A stretch of 64,000 nt of DNA, taken from positions 2,170,001-2,234,000 of the forward strand of contig JANTQA010000020.1 in NCBI GenBank assembly GCA_027625915.1, written 5' to 3'. Positions 59,301 to 64,000 of the stretch are shown one piece after another. Position 1 is the first letter of the stretch; every line of letters starts with the position of its first letter. Origin of the DNA: Anaeramoeba flamelloides (taxonomy: Eukaryota; Metamonada; Anaeramoebidae). Below the pieces are notes generated by a model. That model was given only the letters and a program-made list of their open reading frames with translations, ran no database searches and had not been told where the DNA came from. A program made the translations under genes and the position numbers.

Positions 59301-60780
59301 AATTTTTTGCTTAATCATACTAATGATAATATTAATTGTCATTTTACGACCTTACAAATTGAAAAAAAATGAAAATTTTGGATTAGAAAATCAAATATTA
59401 TTAGGATTTTATATAATTATATTGTCATTGCTGTCCTTTACTATAAGAGAGTTATTTTTGATTTCCCTTCCTTATGTAATTTTTGTCATTGGCTCAATCT
59501 TAGTTGCAATTGGGATTATCAAAAGAATTAAGCAGTGTGCCGGCGTCAAGGACCAATTAAACAATGAGAATGTGATTAAGCATTCAAAATATGAAGACAG
59601 GAACGACATATTGAACCTAAGTGGATATAATGGTGTAAATAATGATATAGAAATAATAAATGAAATTAAATTAGACAGCATTTCTTATTCTAATTCAGAA
59701 TCTGAAAGTTCAATCGATGAAAATGAATTTATACAAAGAAATCAAATATTATTCGAAGAATCAAAAAAAAATTTAAAGCAAATTAATCAATTACAGAGAC
59801 AATTGGAAAAAAAAAGTTTTGATTTAAGAATACTGAGAGAACGTTCTATTGAATATATTCGTTTACAAAATATAAATAAAATTACACCAACAAAACGAAA
59901 AAATACAATTATTCTGAAAAAAAAGAATACAGAAGACGCATCGAAATCAAATTCGGATTCACATTCAAATCCAGTCACAGAATCAAAGCCACAATTAGAA
60001 TTAGAACCAGAATTGCAATTAGAGTCAGAATTAAAATTAGATCCAGGGTCTGAGTCAGAGTCGGAGCCCGAGTCCGATTATATATCGGGATCACAATTAG
60101 GATCAATTAAAAATACAATCAAATCTGAACCAAAATTAAAATCAAAACTAAGTTTCATAAATAATGAACCAAATCCAGAATTGAAGAAAGGCGTTGGGGC
60201 TGAAATAAAAGATTTTAATATTAATGCAATTGATATTGAAAAATCAATTTCAGAAATTTATTCATTCAATGATTATCAAAAGGAAAAAACATTATCGAAT
60301 TATTCTCAAAAAATTAATTGTCTTAATAACAAAGACAAAAATAGCTCTATGGGCAATAATAAAAAACAGTTCTATAAGAAAACAGATTTTGCAAAAAAAC
60401 ATAAATCACAAGGTTATAAATTCCAGTCAACGAATAAGAGAATTATTAGACAGACTCTTACACAACAATACTCAAGAGAATACCCCGAAAATGATAGTTC
60501 GACGAGTAGCGGAACCCATTTTGAATTTACTATTCAAAAGACTGCACAGGTCAGAATAATACCAATCGTTATGCCACAAACACAAAACAAATCATTAACT
60601 GTAGCCTTTGATAAAAACCATACTTCTCTATCAGATTTTTCCAATTTTATTAGTTCAGATGATTTATCAAGCCCAGAGAATAAGAGCGAAATTACAAGAA
60701 ATCAAGAATTATTAGATTTAGAAATTGAAAAGGCTAAAATCGATTTAGGTATTAATAAAAAAAATAATGAAAAAAACTAA
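48236..60780 (+). CDS. Large multi-span membrane receptor: signal peptide, SBBP propeller, Cys-rich repeats, three exons, about 1905 aa
   Basis: Proposed exons: 48236-48396, 52925-54051, 56351-60780 (phases agree; total 5718 bp). Exon 1 starts with a signal peptide (MNQTISFSILFLFFLFLF). Exon 2 reads LPFILYENKG then SBBP-type propeller blades (PTYSSYLGGDKSDN, VIAGTTISTNFPSTESVYQ, DGFILKMN, LLWSTFLGTEGQEE). Exon 3 adds more blades (IYITGNTKG, YYGFSGDEKCYSIDYD, YSSYLGKQ), then about ten Cys-rich GCC2/GCC3 ephrin-receptor-like repeats (57355-58130, e.g. CPIGTYNPNNGS, CPAGTYSP). About ten membrane spans follow (58140-59520), split by a Lys-Glu cytoplasmic loop (58580-58870), and a 400-residue Ser/Glu-rich tail. 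It is probably a cell-surface sensor or adhesion receptor. Exon 1-2 linkage (donor 48395 or 48397, acceptor 52924) is inferred from phase and from the usual place of the signal peptide. The donor of intron 2 could be 54052 or 54041. Confidence 0.78.
49304..49791. mobile_element. Family F element with about 58-bp terminal inverted repeats, in receptor intron 1
   Basis: The left end GAAAAAAATACCTGACAAGA with AAATAATCCCT continues to AATTGTGAATATTA. The right end TAATATTAACAATT continues to GGGATTATTTTCATATCCGG and TATTTTTTTCC, the imperfect reverse complement over about 58 bp. It matches 34124-34607 throughout. Confidence 0.8.
50376..50499. repeat. Foldback with perfect 17-bp arms in receptor intron 1
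   Basis: TGTTTTAAAAAAGTGAG (50376-50392) and CTCACTTTTTTAAAACA (50483-50499) are exact reverse complements separated by 90 bp. Confidence 0.8.
50632..51145. repeat. Family D decamer arrays and hairpins in receptor intron 1
   Basis: Decamer blocks (AGTGTCGTGG, AGTGCCGTAG at 50645-50665; GAGTGCCGTA, GAGTGCCGCC, AAGTGCCTAG at 51041-51071) bracket three hairpins of the form AGGTTTTTTT ... AAAAAAACCTAACG. The last hairpin, CTAGGTTTTCCAGAATCC ... TTATGGAAAACATAACG, matches those in Rac intron 2. Confidence 0.8.
51590..51860 (-). pseudogene. Broken fragment with PHD-finger-like and chromodomain-like parts, in receptor intron 1 (antisense)
   Basis: On the reverse strand, one stretch reads VDFLFKFTDGLSYIDRNDV, reminiscent of a chromodomain core (YLVKF-x-GLSY). 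Another reads LLCDKCDTNYHKGCFDC, the LCDxCDxxYHxxC signature of a PHD finger. The fragment is broken. It could descend from a chromatin gene copy or from a mobile element that carried such domains; too little is left to decide. It is antisense to the host gene. Confidence 0.5.
51861..52924. other. 3' part of receptor intron 1
   Basis: A/T-rich, with a T-rich block at about 52575-52600. The proposed acceptor is AAAAAAG at 52924, which lacks a pyrimidine tract directly before it; the nearest T-run is 40 bp upstream. An alternative acceptor nearby would change only a few residues. Confidence 0.4.
54052..56350. other. Receptor intron 2 (2299 bp) with a family A element
   Basis: It begins GTAATA and ends TTAG directly after a run of about 26 A. 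Splicing joins G to TC, giving a Val codon and restoring the propeller-blade pattern YGISETNDMIYITG. It is largely A/T-rich sequence apart from the family A copy at 55343-55878. Confidence 0.75.
55343..55878. mobile_element. Family A (subtype A1) element in receptor intron 2
   Basis: It runs from GTTCAAAATTTTTAACACCT to AAAATTTTGGAATTTTAG and contains TGATCGATCAAATGGTTAGA near 55599. It is closely collinear with 15047-15577. Confidence 0.75.
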
Positions 60781-62408
60781 TTATTATTTTTTTTTTATTC
60801 AAAATTATTTTTTTAATAACATTTTAAACACAGATCCCAAATTTAATAATATCTATAAAGTGTTATAGGAAAAAAATTTTCTCTTTTTTTGTTTTTTAAA
60901 TCAATATATTTGTATATTTTCAAATTTCTCTCAAAATTTTATTTATAATATTTATTTATATTTTAAAACTTTAATAAGTTAAAAATAAATGATATTTAAT
61001 ATCCTTTTTTTTTTTTTTTTTTATTAAAACATTATTTCAGAAGTGGAATCATTACCTATCTATTTTTAAAGTTTTTTTTTTTTAAAGTAAAATCGATTTT
61101 TATTTGAAACTAATTATGTTCACCACATGTGTGAGTCCTGATATAAAACTATCAATTAAGAATGGGTTTTTTGAGTGGGTCTACACGGGTATCAAAAGAT
61201 TCAATTCAGAAAATTAAGTTAGATTACATTAATAATTTAATTAGGCTTTTATTCATTAATATCAAAGTTTATGTAAAATATAATCAATTTTACAGAACGT
61301 AAAATTCTTGAATCTATTGTGTTTACTGTTGCTATTAAAACTTACGAATTGTAATAGTATCTAGCCGGGAAAAAAGGTTTGTTTCCGTAAGATATTCCAA
61401 AAAAACAGAAGGGTGATTTTTGGTTTAATTCAACTTGGGGATATTACTTGATTTTAGAATAACTAATCGTTTTGAACATGTTATAAGGTTATAATACAAC
61501 TGAAATAGAGGGAAAAAATTATTATGATAATTATTGACGTGTTAGTCTAGGTTTTCCAGGAGTTATAATAAACTAAAAATTTATTTAATTTTCGGATTAT
61601 TTCAAAAATTATTAAAAACATAATGGAAAAAATAAATAATAAAAATTAAATTTTTCAATTGAAAAACAATAAATTATTTTTTAATAGTCCAAATAATTTA
61701 TTCCCTTTAAGAAAGATATCTATTAAATGTCAAATTCTTTTGAATTATCTTTAAATAATTACGTAACTATAAATAAAAAAATTAATAATTTTTACTTATA
61801 AAATTTTAAAAAAATCAAACCTGGAAAATTAGGAATTGAACTCGAATTGTAAACGATATCTTTAACAATAATTATTAAATAAAGATCTCTCGATAGCCAA
61901 TCACATTTATTATAAGAGAAATGATTGAAAAGTGAAAATTAAACAAATGTTTAATTTTTTATTGAAAAAAATTTTTTCATCAGAGTCTATTTTGATGTAA
62001 TTAAAAAACAATTGTGCCTGAGTATAAAATAGATTTTTAAAAAAAAATAAGAAAACTGGTCTTTTAAAAAATACTCAGGCACCCTGATTCCTTAATTAAA
62101 TCTAACTAGAAATATTCAAAATATCAGTACTTAATTAAATGTTTTTTTTCAACCTCGCACATGGAATGGGCTTAAGTAGTTTCTTTGAAAAGGTAATTGT
62201 TCTTAAAAAAACTCTAAAAATATAGATATCCATTCTGTTATTATGTAATATTATCTGATATCATATAAATAATAGAATTTTTTTTTTTTTTTAAAGAATA
62301 ATTTAATATTAAATATTAAATAAAATCAAAAATAAAATCAAAAATAAAATAAAAGCAAAATTATATTTAAATTTATTTAAAAATCATATGGAGGTAGAGA
62401 AAAAAAAA
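60781..62408. other. Convergent intergenic gap with a family D remnant
   Basis: The receptor (+) and channel (-) genes end toward each other here. A family D-like remnant GTTAGTCTAGGTTTTCCAGG is at about 61542. No gene is seen. A repeated AAAATCAAAAATAAAATCAA stretch is at 62320-62350. Confidence 0.45.
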
Positions 62409-64000
62409 TTATTTGATTTCATTTTTTAATTCAATCATATCGTTAATTTTTACAATTGGGTTTTCGTAATGGTTAGTTGTTAAATTAAATGTAGTTTTTC
62501 TGATATCTAATTTATTTTTATTTTTATTTTTCTTTTTCTTTTTCTTTTTTTTTTTCTTTTTTTCATTCTTTTCCGAATTCTCAGATTCGATCTCTTGTTT
62601 TCTAACTTTCCTTGCATTTCGAATTAGTAAATTCCATAACGTAAAAACAATGGAAAAAAGCAGTAATATGTAACCACCAATCGAGTGTTGTAGAGTATTG
62701 CCTTCTTTTTCATAGAGTTTTTCTCTACTGGAAAAGTAAATCAATATAATAGCTAATATTGGCAATAAATATAAAAAGGGGAAATAACGAACCATTTTTT
62801 TGTGTAAAAGATGTGAATATTCTTGCACATATTTTCGATCTGATTGTCTTAATATTCTATATTTATGACAATAATACATGATTATTAAACCAAAGAGTGT
62901 GATCAACACTATTATTGGAAATGATGGCCAAAAGGTGAGAGAAAGTATCAAAGGATACAGTAATTCAAAATATAAATTAAACAATTTTGTTTTTGGTGGT
63001 TGGAAGACCTTATCTAAGGAATAGATCGTTCTTAATTTTTTAAGAGCTTTTTTGATTTTTCTTTTGTGTAAAAAATGTGTTATAACGGGGGCAGTGAAAG
63101 GCACACAATAAAAATTGGCAATTATTAACATATTAATCATATTTGGTAATTGTAAAACAATGTTATCTCCAATAACGATAATCAAATAAACTACTAAGAC
63201 ACCTGAATTAAGTGCCTGTGAAAAAATGATTTCTAAAAGGGTGTTAGATTCATTTTCCGTTCTTGTGAAATTTCTGGAATAATTGCTGAACGAGTTTAAA
63301 AAAACAATCAATAGCCTGTTGGACACAAAAATAATGACTGTGATAGTGAATGAATCACCATTACTAACTTCCTCAGGGGAGTCTGAGTCTGATTGATAAC
63401 CTTCTTTTGAGATATTAAATATTATTAAAAATGTTAACATTATTAAAAATATTGTAAAAAAGGTTTTGAAAATTTTTCGAAAATATTTGTTCCAATAAGT
63501 TGAATCCAAATTTGTCCATAATAAATCGCTTGGCTCTGGCGCTCTTCTCACATTTAATAATTTATTACCAAACTTTCTATATTGATCTTTATTTGTATTC
63601 TTTTTACAAAGAAACAAACAAAATGCATATCTAATTAATTTTTTAAAAATATTTATTAACTTTTGAAAGGGGTTAAATCTGATTTTCTTTAAACAATTGA
63701 CAGTTGAAATACTTTCAGTATAAATAACTAGAACAGTGGGGCATTTTCGGAGTTCCTTTGTTGATTCAAGATGAAGATTAGAAATTGTTTTTTCCAATTT
63801 ATAAAACTTGCGTTTAGCATCGCTCAGTGATAAATATTTAATGGGCAATTTTCCCAAATTTAGAGAACAGCAGCAAGAAGAAGTTTTATTTAAAGACTCA
63901 AGTTCAAAGATCCGTTTTTGTAATTTATAATATGAATCATATAATTCTAAAAATTTTCGGATTCGGTACGTTTGTTCAATATGCTTTATCTCTCCAAATT
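62409..64000 (-). CDS. OSCA/TMEM63 (CSC1-like) mechanosensitive channel, C-terminal part, cut by right edge
   Basis: The family forms osmo- or stretch-gated cation channels, or lipid scramblases. The reverse frame is open from the right edge to TAA at 62409, about 530 codons, with no need for a start inside the window. Signs of the family: a cytosolic domain with TVLVIYTESISTVNCLK, then the hallmark RAPEPSDLLWTNLDSTYWNK before the next span, then IFSQALNSGVLVVYLIIV and PPKTKLFNLYFELLYPLILS with a following span ending YYCHKYRILR (OSCA: YWVDKYLLLR). About nine hydrophobic spans are visible. The tail carries a Lys-rich run (62520-62565). The usual length is 700-900 residues, so about 200-300 N-terminal residues lie outside. 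The first in-window Met-type start, at 63857, is TTG in the DNA and is not a true start. Confidence 0.8.
   Translation of the reverse strand, partial: FGEIKHIEQTYRIRKFLELYDSYYKLQKRIFELESLNKTSSCCCSLNLGKLPIKYLSLSDAKRKFYKLEKTISNLHLESTKELRKCPTVLVIYTESISTVNCLKKIRFNPFQKLINIFKKLIRYAFCLFLCKKNTNKDQYRKFGNKLLNVRRAPEPSDLLWTNLDSTYWNKYFRKIFKTFFTIFLIMLTFLIIFNISKEGYQSDSDSPEEVSNGDSFTITVIIFVSNRLLIVFLNSFSNYSRNFTRTENESNTLLEIIFSQALNSGVLVVYLIIVIGDNIVLQLPNMINMLIIANFYCVPFTAPVITHFLHKRKIKKALKKLRTIYSLDKVFQPPKTKLFNLYFELLYPLILSLTFWPSFPIIVLITLFGLIIMYYCHKYRILRQSDRKYVQEYSHLLHKKMVRYFPFLYLLPILAIILIYFSSREKLYEKEGNTLQHSIGGYILLLFSIVFTLWNLLIRNARKVRKQEIESENSEKNEKKKKKKKKKKKNKNKNKLDIRKTTFNLTTNHYENPIVKINDMIELKNEIK

Noticed and set aside
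57245-60559. Further frames on both strands within receptor exon 3
   Set aside because: They overlap a long intact exon with recognised Cys-rich and membrane segments; their composition follows from the main frame.
61808-61900. tRNA-like stretch with a GAGTTCAATTCC motif on the reverse strand
   Set aside because: The supposed T-arm does not pair and no acceptor or anticodon stem could be drawn.

Overview
The window is nuclear DNA of an AT-rich eukaryotic microbe. Genes are separated by multi-kilobase A/T-rich stretches, several coding regions only make sense after GT-AG splicing, and the proteins are eukaryotic (XPF, Rac, Arp2/3 subunit, DENN, B-box, OSCA/TMEM63). The standard genetic code fits, and the stops I checked are all TAA. 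Long Lys-Glu tracts, Rac, Arp2/3, B-box and large Cys-rich receptors suggest an amoeboid protist; an Anaeramoeba-like metamonad would fit, but that is inference and was not searched.

Layout, left to right: the N-terminal two thirds of a DNA-repair endonuclease XPF (-, runs off the left edge, ending in a 24-bp repeat array); a repeat-filled gap; a complete Rac-type GTPase in three exons (-, 6546-11587) whose second intron is 4.3 kb; a secreted or cytosolic LamG-like protein (+, 16391-17161); a SPRY-like exon with no ATG (-, about 20.35-20.91 kb); a decayed LINE reverse transcriptase interrupted by a TTAA-flanked element (22.6-24.5 kb); a B-box/coiled-coil protein (-, 24.58-25.73 kb); Arp2/3 subunit ARPC5 in two exons (+, 30.94-31.35 kb); a 1100-residue DENN protein (-, 35.6-38.9 kb); a 9-kb gene desert of repeats; a 12.5-kb three-exon gene for a roughly 1905-residue multi-membrane-span receptor with a bacterial-type SBBP propeller and Cys-rich repeats (+, 48.2-60.8 kb); and the C-terminal part of an OSCA/TMEM63-like channel (-, runs off the right edge).

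The genes do not form an operon or an obvious pathway. Rac and ARPC5 act in the same actin-nucleation route, and DENN proteins regulate membrane-traffic GTPases. The most distinctive property of the window is non-coding: at least six families of short inverted-repeat elements (called A-F here), repeated foldbacks, and GC-richer decamer arrays. They occupy the gaps and also the three giant introns (4303, 4528 and 2299 bp, against 113-185 bp for the other introns). No rRNA, tRNA, CRISPR array or telomere was recognised. Family boundaries and all similarities were found by eye and are approximate.
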